Shown here: one piece after another, positions 1-8,993 of the stretch
How positions within the stretch are numbered: position 1 is the first letter of the stretch
Layout of the letters: each line of letters begins with the position of its first letter
NCBI GenBank assembly: GCA_938014215.1
Contig: CALLRW010000042.1
Coordinates: 124,001 to 188,000, forward strand
Direction of reading: 5' to 3'
DNA length: 64,000 bases
Source of the DNA: an uncultured Alistipes sp.
GTDB taxonomy: Bacteria > Bacteroidota > Bacteroidia > Bacteroidales > Rikenellaceae
Translations under genes and position numbers: made by a program
The notes under the pieces: model-generated
Told to the model about the DNA's origin: nothing
The model's input: only the letters and a program-made list of their open reading frames with translations
Databases searched by the model: none

Positions 1-2
1 TC

Positions 3-629
3 GGTGCGGCCTACGACTTCGGCGGCGATCTCAACCCCGAGGTCAACCGGACAATCTACGTCAACGACCTCTACAACTCGACGGCCAAGGGCGATACGAC
101 GCATATGGCCATGGTGCTCCCGCGTCAGTTGGCCGTGGGCCTCTACTACCAGAACGCAAAGTGGGCCATGGGTGTGGATTACGTCTACCAGAACTGGGGC
201 AGCCGCAACAAGGGTTCAGAGATGACCGGTGTCTCGGGGCTGGGCGCAGATCGCACGGCCTATCTGGTCGAATATGTCAATACGAGTACGGTCAAGGTGG
301 GCGTGGAGTTCACCCCGAACCGCTACGATATTCGTAACTTCTTGAAACGCTGGTCCTACCGGGCCGGATTCCGCTACGGAATCCACAACCAGTCGTTCAA
401 CGGCGAACGCCTCGGGCAGTGGGCCGTTACGGCCGGCTTCGGGATTCCGGTCAAGCTGTGGGCCGTTTCGGGCATCGATGTGGGTGTCGAGTACGGCCGG
501 CGCGGCTACAATGTGGCGGAGCGTCTCGGACTGGTTCGCCAGCAATATTTCAAGATCGCCGTGGGCTTTACGCTCTTCGCCGGACAGGAGAACGGCGAGT
601 ACTGGTTCATGAGACCCAAGTACGATTAA
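3..629 (+). CDS. FadL/OmpP1-like outer-membrane beta-barrel protein, C-terminal part (5' end outside window)
   Basis: The gene is open from the left edge of the window and ends with TAA at 627-629, so only the last 208 residues are seen. The sequence alternates polar and hydrophobic residues, with many Gly, Tyr and aromatic positions, as in beta-strands of an outer-membrane barrel. It ends in a strand-like segment followed by the motif YWFMRPKYD. Bacteroidota proteins of the FadL/OmpP1 family of hydrophobic-compound channels commonly have a similar ending. The next genes (TPR protein, lptC, corC-like, ppiD) form an order I recall from other Bacteroidales, where a protein of this family sits at the same place. 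The family call is moderately sure. The substrate is unknown. Confidence 0.6.
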   Translation, partial: GAAYDFGGDLNPEVNRTIYVNDLYNSTAKGDTTHMAMVLPRQLAVGLYYQNAKWAMGVDYVYQNWGSRNKGSEMTGVSGLGADRTAYLVEYVNTSTVKVGVEFTPNRYDIRNFLKRWSYRAGFRYGIHNQSFNGERLGQWAVTAGFGIPVKLWAVSGIDVGVEYGRRGYNVAERLGLVRQQYFKIAVGFTLFAGQENGEYWFMRPKYD

Positions 630-728
630 AACCTGCGGATGAAGAGAGATACCGGACGTGAGACCCCCGACTGACTGCTGACTGGTAAATTTCAGGCAAA
701 CGACAATACACAAAAATTAATCTGACCG

Positions 729-2063
729 ATGAAAAACTTTAAATTCCTGCTCTCCGCTGCATGTTCGCTCTTCGCTTTCGCAGCGTTGGCCCAAGATTTC
801 AGTGATCCGAAGTACGCGATCTGGGGCGATACGCCCGAGGAGCGTCAGCAGAACATCCTGAACAGCAACTTCCTCAAGGAGTCGTGCGACAACAAGAACT
901 ATGATGCCGCCGCCCACTACTTCAAGGAGCTGGTCGACAAGTGTCCGAAGGCTTCGGAGAATACCTATGTCCGCGGTATCACGCTCTACAAGAACAAGAT
1001 CAACCGTGCCAAGTCGGTTGACGAGAAGAACATGTACGTCGATTCGCTGATGCTGGTCTACGACCTGCGCAACCAGTACTTCGGCAACCACGCCAAGCGC
1101 GGTTCGGCCTACATCCTCGACCGCAAGGCCCGCGAGTATCTGACCTACAAGCCCAATGACCGTGCCGGAATCCGCGAGGCTTTCCGTGAGGCGATTGCCG
1201 CCGGCGGCGACAACACCGATCCCGAGACCGTTGTGGCCTACTTCTCGAACCTTTGCGACGACTACAAGAATACGGACGAGGTGATGCCCGACGAGATTCT
1301 TTCGGAGTACGAGCGTCTGGAGGCCTATTTCGAGAAGCACCCCGAGGCTTCGGAGTACAAGAGCCAGTTCGATGCCGCCTTCGGTATGAGCGGCGCCGCC
1401 AGCTGCGAGAACCTCGAGAACCTCTTCAAGCCCAAACTCGAGGCCGATCCCGAGAACGAGACGCTGCTTGCTCAGGCCGTGGGCCTGATGTCGCGCGCCG
1501 AGTGCAGCAGCGACTTCTACTTCAACACCGCCGAGCGTTACTATCAGGTGAAGCCTTCGTCGGAGACGGCCATGTTCCTGGCTCAGGCCTTCCAGAACAA
1601 GGGTGACTACGCCAAGGCCAAGACCTATCTGAACGAGGCCCTTGCCGTTGAGCAGAACCCCGCCGAGCGTCAGAAACTGCTCGTGCGCGTTGCACTGGTC
1701 GGCCTGGTTGCCAACGATATTGCGGATGCCGCATCGGCTGCCCGTCAGGCTCGCGATCTGAATCCCGAGGACGGTGTTCCCTACTTCGTGCTGGCACAGT
1801 GCTACGCTTCGTCGGCTGCCGCCTGCGGCGGTTTCGCCGGTCAGGCTACCTTCTGGGCCGCTTACGACACGATGGCCAAGGCTGTCGAGCTGCTGCCGAG
1901 CGACTCGGAGTACATGGAGCACGCCAAGACGTCGCTCGCCTCGTTCCGCAACCGTTTCCCGAGCTCGGAGGAGTGCTTCTTCAACGAGCTGCAGGCTGGC
2001 GCCCGCTATACGGTGACCTGTGGTACGGCCGCCGGCGTTTCGACGACGGTACGCCCGCGCTAA
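729..2063 (+). CDS. Secreted tetratricopeptide-repeat (TPR) protein
   Basis: This is a 444-residue protein with an N-terminal signal peptide (Lys-containing start, hydrophobic core to about residue 20, cleavage after ALA). The mature part is helical and carries TPR-like units. The clearest spans about residues 275-365, where an AMFLAQAFQNKGDYAKAKTY unit is followed by a second unit ending PYFVLAQCY. TPR domains are protein-interaction scaffolds, so a periplasmic assembly role is likely. No enzyme motif is visible. The gene begins 99 bp after the porin-like gene and ends 21 bp before lptC, which suggests one rightward transcript. The Bacteroidales equivalent usually stands at this same place between the barrel protein and lptC. 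The exact function is unknown. Confidence 0.75.
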   Translation: MKNFKFLLSAACSLFAFAALAQDFSDPKYAIWGDTPEERQQNILNSNFLKESCDNKNYDAAAHYFKELVDKCPKASENTYVRGITLYKNKINRAKSVDEKNMYVDSLMLVYDLRNQYFGNHAKRGSAYILDRKAREYLTYKPNDRAGIREAFREAIAAGGDNTDPETVVAYFSNLCDDYKNTDEVMPDEILSEYERLEAYFEKHPEASEYKSQFDAAFGMSGAASCENLENLFKPKLEADPENETLLAQAVGLMSRAECSSDFYFNTAERYYQVKPSSETAMFLAQAFQNKGDYAKAKTYLNEALAVEQNPAERQKLLVRVALVGLVANDIADAASAARQARDLNPEDGVPYFVLAQCYASSAAACGGFAGQATFWAAYDTMAKAVELLPSDSEYMEHAKTSLASFRNRFPSSEECFFNELQAGARYTVTCGTAAGVSTTVRPR

Positions 2064-2084
2064 GCCCATCCGAACCGCATTTCC

Positions 2085-3047
2085 ATGGGGAAACGCATGA
2101 ACCGATACACCAGGGTAGCACTCTCCGCAGTGGGGAGTGCTATCTTGCTATTCTCGTGTTCGGAACAGAAAGCCGAAACGGATTCGTCGGCCGAGGAGAC
2201 GATGATGACCGAGTACAGCGAGAACCTCTCGATCGTCAATTCGCAGAACGGCCGCCGTTCGTATCACTTCGTCACGCCGCTGCTCGAGGGCTATACGCTG
2301 GCCCGCGAACCCTATCGCGAGTTCCGCAAGGGAATCAAGATCACGACCTATCTCGACGATTCGCTCTCGACGGTAGATGCCGTTCTGACGGCCAACTACG
2401 CGATCAACTACGAGAATCGCGAGCTGTGGGAGGCCAAGGGCAATGTCGTGGTCGAGAAGTCGGACGGCAAGAAACTCTATACGCAGCAGCTCTTCTGGAA
2501 TGCGCGTACGGGCAAGATCTACTCGAACGTCGATTCGAAGATCGTGCAGAACAACGGACGGGATGTCTTCATCGGTGAGGGCTTCGAATCGGACGAGGAG
2601 TTCAAGGATTGGCGTTTCCGACGCATGAAGGGGCGTATGGAGGTCGAGGTCAAGCCGCAGAACGATTCGTTGGCGGCGGATTCCACCACGGTGCGCGAAA
2701 CGCCGCGGACAACGGATCGGGCGGATGAAAAGGGCGCGGGCGGATCGCTGCGGGCGAAGAGGGCTGAAGATTCACGGCCGGCTGCCCGGCCGCAGGTTGA
2801 CGGACGGTCCGGCGCAGAACGCCGGTCGACCCCTGTCGAAGGGGGTGCGAAACCGGCCTCCGGCCAGAAACGTCCGGCCGCACGAAGCGCTTCGAAATAT
2901 GGCTCTGCCGCCGCAGCTTCCGGTGTGGAGGCTCCGGCCCAGCAGCGCAACATCCCGACGCTCGAGGGTCCGCGTATCGATCCGCTGTTGACCGCTCCCG
3001 CGGCCCAGGGCCCGAACGCCGCCAAAGAGTCCGAAAACAAAAAATAA
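2085..3047 (+). CDS. lptC: LPS export ABC transporter periplasmic protein LptC, with long C-terminal tail
   Basis: The protein has 320 residues. It starts with a signal peptide ending in a lipobox-like LLFSC, so it may be a lipoprotein instead of the single-pass protein known from E. coli. Residues about 40-190 match the LptC fold, a string of beta-strands with patterns such as LWEAKGNVVVEKSDGKKLYT. This domain passes lipopolysaccharide from the inner-membrane LptBFG complex to the LptA bridge. After residue 200 comes a roughly 115-residue tail rich in Arg, Ala, Pro and Ser that LptC does not need and that looks disordered. The start at 2085 gives a positively charged leader. An in-frame ATG at 2097 is an equally good start. 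The corC-like gene begins 5 bp downstream. Confidence 0.8.
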   Translation: MGKRMNRYTRVALSAVGSAILLFSCSEQKAETDSSAEETMMTEYSENLSIVNSQNGRRSYHFVTPLLEGYTLAREPYREFRKGIKITTYLDDSLSTVDAVLTANYAINYENRELWEAKGNVVVEKSDGKKLYTQQLFWNARTGKIYSNVDSKIVQNNGRDVFIGEGFESDEEFKDWRFRRMKGRMEVEVKPQNDSLAADSTTVRETPRTTDRADEKGAGGSLRAKRAEDSRPAARPQVDGRSGAERRSTPVEGGAKPASGQKRPAARSASKYGSAAAASGVEAPAQQRNIPTLEGPRIDPLLTAPAAQGPNAAKESENKK

Positions 3048-3052
3048 GTTCC

Positions 3053-4315
3053 ATGGTGACTTCGATTATACTGATTGTCGTCATGTTGCTGCTGTCGGCC
3101 TTCTTCTCGGGCATGGAGATCGCCTTCACGAGCAAGAACCGACTCAAACTGGAGATCGACCGCAAGCAGAACCGCATGTTCGACCGCATTGCCGAGGTCT
3201 TTGCGCGCCATCCGGGGCAGTACATCACGACGATCCTCGTGGGCAACAACATCGCACTGGTGGTCTATTCGCTGGCCATGTCTCTGCTGCTGAGGGAGAT
3301 CTATGCCTCACTGGGATGGGAGGAGCTCTCCCGCGACGGATCGGTGGCCATCGATACGGCCGTGTCGACGATCATCATCATCTTCTTCGCGGAGTTCCTG
3401 CCCAAATCGGTCTTCCGTAACGACCCGAACTTCTATTACCGGGCACTGGCTCCGGTGATCTACTTCTTCTACATCATCCTCTATCCGATCGCCAGCTTCA
3501 CGACGCTGCTCTCACACGGGATCCTGCGTCTGGTTGGTCGGCGCGTCGAGGAGAAGACCATCACGCCGATCTTCAACCGCGAGGATCTGGCCTCGCTGAT
3601 CGACTCGAGCAACCAGGAGACCCACGCGGAACCCGACAACGAGCTGAAACTCTTCCAGAATGCGCTGGATTTCGCCGACCTGCGCGTGCGGGACTGCATG
3701 GTGCCGCGCGTGGACATCGAGGCGGTCGATATCGACGATACGACGATCGAACAGCTGACCGCGCGGTTCGTCGATACGAAATATTCGCGCATCTTCGTCT
3801 GGCAGCGGTCGATCGACAACATCATCGGTTATGTCAATTCGAAGAGCCTCTTCACGCGTCCGGCCCGGATTGCCGACGTGATGATGGAGGTGAACTTCGT
3901 GCCGGAGACCATGCCGCTGCAGCTGGTGCTGGAGAACTTCATCAAGCACCGGTCGAACATCGCCGTGGTGATCGACGAGTTCGGCGGGACGGCGGGGATC
4001 ATCTCGCTGGAGGATGTGCTGGAGCAGATCTTCGGCGAGATCGAGGATGAGCACGATGTGCCGGATCTGGTTGAAAAACAGGTGGGTCCCGACGAATATG
4101 TCTTCTCGTGCCGGCTGGAGGTGAAGTATCTCAACGAACGCTACGGACTGGGCATCGAGGAGAGCCGCGAGTACGATACGCTGGCGGGCTTCATCATCTA
4201 CAACTACGAAGGGATTCCGAATGCGGGCGAAACGGTGGTAATCGACGGTCTGCAGCTGCGGATCCTGCGCACGACCCGGTCGCGGATCGAGCTGGCCAGG
4301 GTGAAAAAATTGTAA
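3053..4315 (+). CDS. CNNM/CorC-family membrane transporter (hemolysin-like, CBS pair)
   Basis: The protein has 420 residues in the order typical of this family. A CNNM transmembrane domain (about residues 1-190) has hydrophobic segments near 3-24, 60-85, 95-120 and 125-155. A pair of CBS domains (about 205-325) contains MVPRVDIEAVDIDDT, and a C-terminal CorC/HlyC domain (about 335-415) follows. Family members take part in magnesium or cobalt efflux and resistance, and the name hemolysin is historical. The CBS pair probably binds an adenine nucleotide. The gene follows lptC by 5 bp and is probably cotranscribed with it. A separate promoter element then precedes the next gene. The ion carried cannot be told from the sequence. 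Confidence 0.85.
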   Translation: MVTSIILIVVMLLLSAFFSGMEIAFTSKNRLKLEIDRKQNRMFDRIAEVFARHPGQYITTILVGNNIALVVYSLAMSLLLREIYASLGWEELSRDGSVAIDTAVSTIIIIFFAEFLPKSVFRNDPNFYYRALAPVIYFFYIILYPIASFTTLLSHGILRLVGRRVEEKTITPIFNREDLASLIDSSNQETHAEPDNELKLFQNALDFADLRVRDCMVPRVDIEAVDIDDTTIEQLTARFVDTKYSRIFVWQRSIDNIIGYVNSKSLFTRPARIADVMMEVNFVPETMPLQLVLENFIKHRSNIAVVIDEFGGTAGIISLEDVLEQIFGEIEDEHDVPDLVEKQVGPDEYVFSCRLEVKYLNERYGLGIEESREYDTLAGFIIYNYEGIPNAGETVVIDGLQLRILRTTRSRIELARVKKL

Positions 4316-4347
4316 CGCATATAGGAGTCTATTTGCGAATATTTTAC

Positions 4348-4355
4348 TACCTTTG
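4348..4355 (+). promoter_or_regulatory. Promoter -7 element for ppiD
   Basis: TACCTTTG matches the Bacteroidota TAnnTTTG -7 consensus exactly. The start codon at 4394 would have a leader of about 30 nt. A TTTG lies only 12 bp upstream, so the -33 element is not convincing. Confidence 0.55.
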
Positions 4356-4393
4356 GCTGATCTTTCGAAACAATACGAAAAATTAACATTTAT

Positions 4394-6424
4394 ATGGCAA
4401 GTTTAAACACCTTACGTACCAAGTTCGGCGTGGTGCTCTCGATTATCATCGCACTGGCCCTCTTGGCATTCATCCTCTCACTGAAAACCGAGATGGGATT
4501 CTCGGGCAATGATCCGCGCGTCGGCGTGATCGACGGCGAGAAGATCAACTATTCGGAGTATTACGACGAGTACGAGCGGATCAAGTCGCAGAACAACGTC
4601 CAGGAGAGCGACGAGCAGCAGTCGGCCATGCTGGCCAATGCCGTGTGGCAGTCGCTGATCTCGAAGTATGTGCTCACGCCGGGCTTCGACCGGATGGGCC
4701 TTCGCGTGACGGAGCCCGAGCGGATGGCAATGGTCAGCGGACAGCAGCCTTCGCAGGTCTTCATCAACGCCTTCACCGATCCCCGGACGGGTCAGTACAA
4801 CGTGGATGCCATCAGCCAGTTCCTGGCACAGGCCGAGACCAACCCGCAGGCCGCTCAGGCCTGGGCTCAGCTCAACGAGCAGGCCCGCATGGAGCGTGAG
4901 ATGCAGAAATACTTCGGTCTGGTGAAGGGCGGTGTTTACGTCAACTCGCTGGAGGTTGCCCGCGGTGTGAAGGGTGCCAACGAGACCTTCTCGGGCAAGT
5001 GGGCCGGCAAGAAGTACGCTTCGGTGCCCGATTCGCTCTTCGAGGTTTCGTCGAGCGACCTGAAGGCCTACTACAACAGCCACAAGGATCAGTTCAAGCA
5101 GACGCCGTCGCGTACGTTGACCTACGTGGTCTTCGAGGTGGCTCCGACGGATGATGACCTGCTGGCTCTGGAGAAGAAGGTTACGGAGGTGGGCAAGGAG
5201 TTTGCCGCCGCAGCCGAGATCAAGAGCTTCGTGCGCGGCAACCGCAACGGACACGTCGCCGACAACTACGTCACGGCAGCCCAGCTCTCCGAGGAGGAGG
5301 CCAAGGCGCTGATGGAGGGCGAGATGTACGGTCCGGTGCTGAAGAACAACGAGTGGACAATGGCCCGCGTACTGGATTCGAAGGTGGCTCCCGATTCGAT
5401 CGGCGTTCGCCACATCGTACTGCCCTATACGCAGGAGTCGCTGGCCGACAGCCTGCTGACGGTGCTGAAGAATGGCGGTGACTTCGCTGCTACGGCCGCC
5501 CAGTATTCGGTTTACGACGCTACGGCCGCCAACGGCGGTGAGGTGGGCGTGCTGCCCTTCTCGGCCTTCACGGGCGAATTTGCCGAGACGCTGGCCAACG
5601 TGAAGACGGGCGACATCGTGAAGATCGCTTCGGGCGATGCCATTCAGCTGATGCAGATCTACCGTGCCGGCAAGCCGACCAAGCAGCTTCAGGTGGCTTC
5701 GATCACCTATCCGGTCGAGGCTTCGGAGGCTACGCGCCGCGATATCCACAACCAGGCCGGTTCGTTCATGGTCAATGCCAAGGGCTCGTCGGAGGCTTTT
5801 GCCGATGCCGCTTCGGAGGCTGCCGTGACGCCGCGTGTGGCAACGCTGGCTCAGGGCGACCGTACGATCCGCGGTCTGGAGGATTCGCGTGACGTGGCCC
5901 GCTGGGCTTACGGTGCCAAGGAGGGCGACGTTTCGGAGATCTTCTCCGTGGGCAAGGATTACGTGGTGGCCCGTCTGTCGGAGATTGACGACAACGACTA
6001 TGCTTCGCTGGACAAGGTGGCTGCCCAGATCCGTACGCAGGTACTTCGTGACAAGAAATACGACTACATCGTCAAGGAGCTGTCGGGATCGACCCTGGCC
6101 GATCAGGCCAAGAGCCTCGGTTCGGAGGTTGGCGACTTCTCGGATGTCACCCTGGCTTCGTTCTACATCAACGGTGTGGGTATTGAGCCGCGTCTGATCG
6201 GAGCCATCGCTTCGTCGGAGAAGGGTGTGCTTTCGACCCCTGTAAAGGGCATCTCGGGAGTCTACGTCTTCCAGGTAGAGGATGTGCAGACCGCCGACAA
6301 GCAGACCACCGAGGGTGAAAAGGTACGTGCTCAGGCCATGTCGGAGGGTATGGCTCAGCAGTTTGTCCTCCCGGCTATTCAGCAGATGGCCAAGATTCAG
6401 GATCTGCGCGGCAAGTACTTTTAG
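4394..6424 (+). CDS. PpiD/SurA-type peptidyl-prolyl cis-trans isomerase, membrane anchored
   Basis: The protein has 676 residues with one N-terminal membrane helix (about residues 12-31, FGVVLSIIIALALLAFILSL). A SurA-N-like chaperone region spans about 35-200. A rotamase (parvulin) domain follows at about 336-432 and contains RHIVLPYTQESLADSLL and GGDFAATAAQYS. A second, degenerate PPIase-like half lies beyond it. This is the PpiD arrangement: an inner-membrane foldase facing the periplasm that helps outer-membrane proteins mature. The length fits Bacteroidales PpiD homologues (about 700 residues). It has its own promoter element at 4348-4355 and a strong terminator just after the stop codon. 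Confidence 0.87.
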   Translation: MASLNTLRTKFGVVLSIIIALALLAFILSLKTEMGFSGNDPRVGVIDGEKINYSEYYDEYERIKSQNNVQESDEQQSAMLANAVWQSLISKYVLTPGFDRMGLRVTEPERMAMVSGQQPSQVFINAFTDPRTGQYNVDAISQFLAQAETNPQAAQAWAQLNEQARMEREMQKYFGLVKGGVYVNSLEVARGVKGANETFSGKWAGKKYASVPDSLFEVSSSDLKAYYNSHKDQFKQTPSRTLTYVVFEVAPTDDDLLALEKKVTEVGKEFAAAAEIKSFVRGNRNGHVADNYVTAAQLSEEEAKALMEGEMYGPVLKNNEWTMARVLDSKVAPDSIGVRHIVLPYTQESLADSLLTVLKNGGDFAATAAQYSVYDATAANGGEVGVLPFSAFTGEFAETLANVKTGDIVKIASGDAIQLMQIYRAGKPTKQLQVASITYPVEASEATRRDIHNQAGSFMVNAKGSSEAFADAASEAAVTPRVATLAQGDRTIRGLEDSRDVARWAYGAKEGDVSEIFSVGKDYVVARLSEIDDNDYASLDKVAAQIRTQVLRDKKYDYIVKELSGSTLADQAKSLGSEVGDFSDVTLASFYINGVGIEPRLIGAIASSEKGVLSTPVKGISGVYVFQVEDVQTADKQTTEGEKVRAQAMSEGMAQQFVLPAIQQMAKIQDLRGKYF

Positions 6425-6444
6425 TTGACAGCGTTGCGTTTGGT

Positions 6445-6482
6445 AAAGAGGCCGGTGCATTTGTTGCACCGGCCTCTTTTTT
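6445..6482 (+). terminator. Rho-independent terminator of the ppiD transcript
   Basis: A perfect 15-bp stem (AAAGAGGCCGGTGCA and its complement, loop TTTGT) is followed by a T tract. It begins 21 bp after the ppiD stop codon. Confidence 0.93.
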
Positions 6483-6636
6483 GGGTCTGTCGGATCCGGA
6501 TTGCGAGGTAGAGGGGAGGGGGAGAAAATGGTGTGCGGCCGAGCGGGCCAACGGGGCTGGTAGCTGCAGAGGGGTATACCTGCAGGCAGGAGGTGACAGC
6601 ATATAGGAGGGTACCAGTGGAACAAGAGGAACCAAA

Positions 6637-6980
6637 ATTCGAGGGAGGTCGCACGACATGGGGTCTGTTGTGGTGGGCGGGATTCGGGAACGTCAGTACG
6701 ACATGGGCCGTTGTGGGGGGATAAACCGGATTCGGGTGAGTCAGGTTGACTTCTGCTGTGAAATAGGGTGCGGGATTCGGGAACGTCAGTACGACATGGG
6801 CCGTTGTGGGGGGATAAACCGGATTCGGGTGAGTCAGGTTGACTTCTGCTGTGAAATAGGGTGCGGAATTCAAGGGAGACAGCCCGACAAGAGACCGTTG
6901 TGATGGAAAGCCGGATTCGGGGAAGTCAGTCCGATATGGAGCCGTTGTGAAATAGGCGGGGCTGGATTCGGGAGTCGCTA
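6637..6980. repeat. Minisatellite array, about 8 degenerate units of 45-51 bp (includes a 93-bp near-perfect dimer repeat)
   Basis: Units starting with ATTCGGG or ATTCGAG begin at 6637, 6682, 6730, 6775, 6823, 6868, 6915 and 6966. Most also share a core resembling GTCAGT.CGACATGG followed by CCGTTGTG. Units alternate between two types of 48 and 45 bp, so the most recent duplication is a 93-bp block (6677-6769 repeated at 6770-6862). The array lies in the 822-bp gap between ppiD and susD, after the ppiD terminator and beyond the susD terminator on the other strand, so it need not be transcribed. No gene is supported in this gap. A 246-bp open frame exists only because 93 is a multiple of three. 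Confidence 0.9.
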
Positions 6981-7173
6981 TGCAGTATAAGGATTGTTGT
7001 GGAGTAGTGAAGGGCCAGAATTTGGCGGCGGTCGTGGTTGCGAAGCCGTTTCTGCTGCTCGGATTGCTCCCGAAGGTTTCCGTCGACGTTTTCAATGACA
7101 GGATGGGACGCAATCGACCTCTTTCCATTCCGCAACCCTCTGGGGCTTTGCACTCTTTTCCTCGTCCGGTCAG

Positions 7174-7206
7174 AAAAAAGACCTGCCCCACGAAGGGCAG
7201 GTCTTT
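7174..7206 (-). terminator. Terminator of the susC-susD transcript
   Basis: Read leftward, a 12-bp stem (AAAGACCTGCCC with its complement, 6-nt loop) is followed by a run of Ts. It sits 40 bp past the susD stop codon. Confidence 0.9.
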
Positions 7207-7246
7207 GCTTGCGGTCGATGCGGTCGGAACCGCTTTGACGGTTGGG

Positions 7247-8974
7247 TTAGAAGTTGCCGACATTGGCGCGGTCCCACCAGAGGCGGGTTCCGCCCGTATC
7301 GCCCGAACCCTTCACCTCGGAGGACTCCTGCTTGAGCAGTTCGATACCCTTGTTCACCTCGTCGGTGTTGGCGCTCAGCTCCGTATCGCTGTAGAGCAGG
7401 CGGCGCGGGCCAAGTTCGGTGTCAATGGTCGTCGGATCGAGATTGTTCTTCGGACGGAAGAGTTTCGGGTAACCCGTGCGGCGATAATCGGCCCAGGCCT
7501 CTACCGACAGCGGGAAGTTGGCAAGCCACTTCTGCATGATGATGCGGGCGAGTTTGTCCTCGTTCGAGGCGTTGTCATCCCACTTCACGCAGAGCTTGTT
7601 GCGAGCTTCGAAATTGTAGTTGGAATTCCACGGATCGACATAATTCTCCTGCGTCGTTTCACCATTGATGTAGGCATTGATCGTAGCCTCGCTGGTGATG
7701 TTGTCCATATTGGGCGCCGTCAGCTCTTTATCGGTCCATGCCGCCTTGGCCGTAGACTGGCGGTAGGCATACTGGTTCTTGATTGAGGTGCGGATACCCG
7801 TTTCGTAAAGCTCCTGAACCGACTTTGTATCAGCATCATTCCAGCGGAGTTTGGCCTCGGCGCGCAGGAACCAACCCTCGGCGGCAAACATGATCGGCAG
7901 CGGCGTGGCGTACGATCCGGCCAGGAACGAGTAGTAGACGCGCTGGTTGTCGTTACCGCCGTTCTTGTTGCCCAGTTCGCAACCTACCGGAACGCCGATA
8001 TACTGCGAACCCTTCGCGATGAGGATATCCTCCTTCTTGTATTCACCCTCGCTGTCGGGCTGGGCCGACTCCTTGACCAGATCGCGCACGTTGGTGGTGA
8101 AGTAGAGCGGACGACGCGGATCCTCGAAGCCGTTCATCACGGTGACGATCGTCGAGCCGATACCCGAATCCCACCAGTCCATCATGCGGCGCAACTCGTT
8201 CGAGTAGTCCGAAACCAGAATGTCCTGCGTGTCGAGGACGCCGGCCTGGATGGCCTCCTTGGCATACTTCTCGGCGTTCGTCGGATCGACCTTCACGATG
8301 CGCAGCGCCATGCGGAGCTTCAACTGGTTGGCAATCTTCTTCCAGAGTGCGCGGTCACCCTTGCACCAGAGGTCGAATGCGGCCAGACCGTCGGTCGTCG
8401 TGTCGAGCCCCTCGATCGCCTTGTCCAGCTGTTCGAACATCGCCTTGTAGATGTCCTCCTGCTTGTCGTAGGCATACGAGCTGGGGCGTTCGGTCATCTC
8501 GTCGGCAGCCAGTACCGACGAATAGGGCACCGGTCCGTAGGTATCGGTGTACTGCAGCAGGTTGTAGACCTCGACGATACGCGTCACGGCGGCGAAGTCA
8601 TACTGCTCCTTCGCATCGCACTCCTTGGTCAGACGGCGCGTGTTGTTGAAGATCTTCTGCATGAAGTTCTCGTGCATGCCGCCGCAGAATCCGCGATTGA
8701 GGCTGTAGCGGGCCATGGTCCAGTTGCTGTGAGGCACCTCGAAGTAGCCGCCGTAGTTGTCGATCGACAGCGAGGTCCAGTACTGGAAGAGGTTCTGGTG
8801 AGGCGGGTAGCTGTAGGTGAGCGGCGTGGAGAACTGCGCATCGAAGGGCAGCGTTCCGGGATCCACCTGGTAGGGGTTGGTGTTCAACTCCTCGAAATCG
8901 CTGGTACAACCGCTCAGCAGGGCGATGGGGAGTACCAGGGTTGCGGCGTATTTGAATATATTTTTGAGTTTCAT
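7247..8974 (-). CDS. SusD/RagB-family nutrient-binding outer-membrane lipoprotein
   Basis: The protein has 575 residues. The signal peptide ends in the lipobox LLSGC, giving a lipidated cysteine at residue 22-23 followed by the acidic TSDFEELNTNPY typical of mature SusD-like proteins. The rest is the all-helical TPR-like SusD fold. It includes the NPY...DPGTLPF start, the DTYGPVPYSSV segment, and a C-terminal part with PLPIMFAAEGWFLRAEAKLRW. The pattern resembles the SusD-like_2 subgroup. SusD proteins are the hinged lid over a SusC barrel and pick up a large nutrient such as a glycan or peptide. The gene lies 19 bp after its susC partner. No glycoside hydrolase, peptidase or sigma/anti-sigma pair is near, so the substrate cannot be inferred. 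Confidence 0.92.
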   Translation of the reverse strand: MKLKNIFKYAATLVLPIALLSGCTSDFEELNTNPYQVDPGTLPFDAQFSTPLTYSYPPHQNLFQYWTSLSIDNYGGYFEVPHSNWTMARYSLNRGFCGGMHENFMQKIFNNTRRLTKECDAKEQYDFAAVTRIVEVYNLLQYTDTYGPVPYSSVLAADEMTERPSSYAYDKQEDIYKAMFEQLDKAIEGLDTTTDGLAAFDLWCKGDRALWKKIANQLKLRMALRIVKVDPTNAEKYAKEAIQAGVLDTQDILVSDYSNELRRMMDWWDSGIGSTIVTVMNGFEDPRRPLYFTTNVRDLVKESAQPDSEGEYKKEDILIAKGSQYIGVPVGCELGNKNGGNDNQRVYYSFLAGSYATPLPIMFAAEGWFLRAEAKLRWNDADTKSVQELYETGIRTSIKNQYAYRQSTAKAAWTDKELTAPNMDNITSEATINAYINGETTQENYVDPWNSNYNFEARNKLCVKWDDNASNEDKLARIIMQKWLANFPLSVEAWADYRRTGYPKLFRPKNNLDPTTIDTELGPRRLLYSDTELSANTDEVNKGIELLKQESSEVKGSGDTGGTRLWWDRANVGNF

Positions 8975-8993
8975 AGTGTTCAGACGCTTTTGA

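Noticed and set aside
6658..6903. An 81-residue repetitive open frame in the 6.7 kb array
   Set aside because: It exists because the duplicated block is 93 bp (31 codons). There is no promoter or signal, and neighbouring units of 45-48 bp would not keep frame-specific selection evident.
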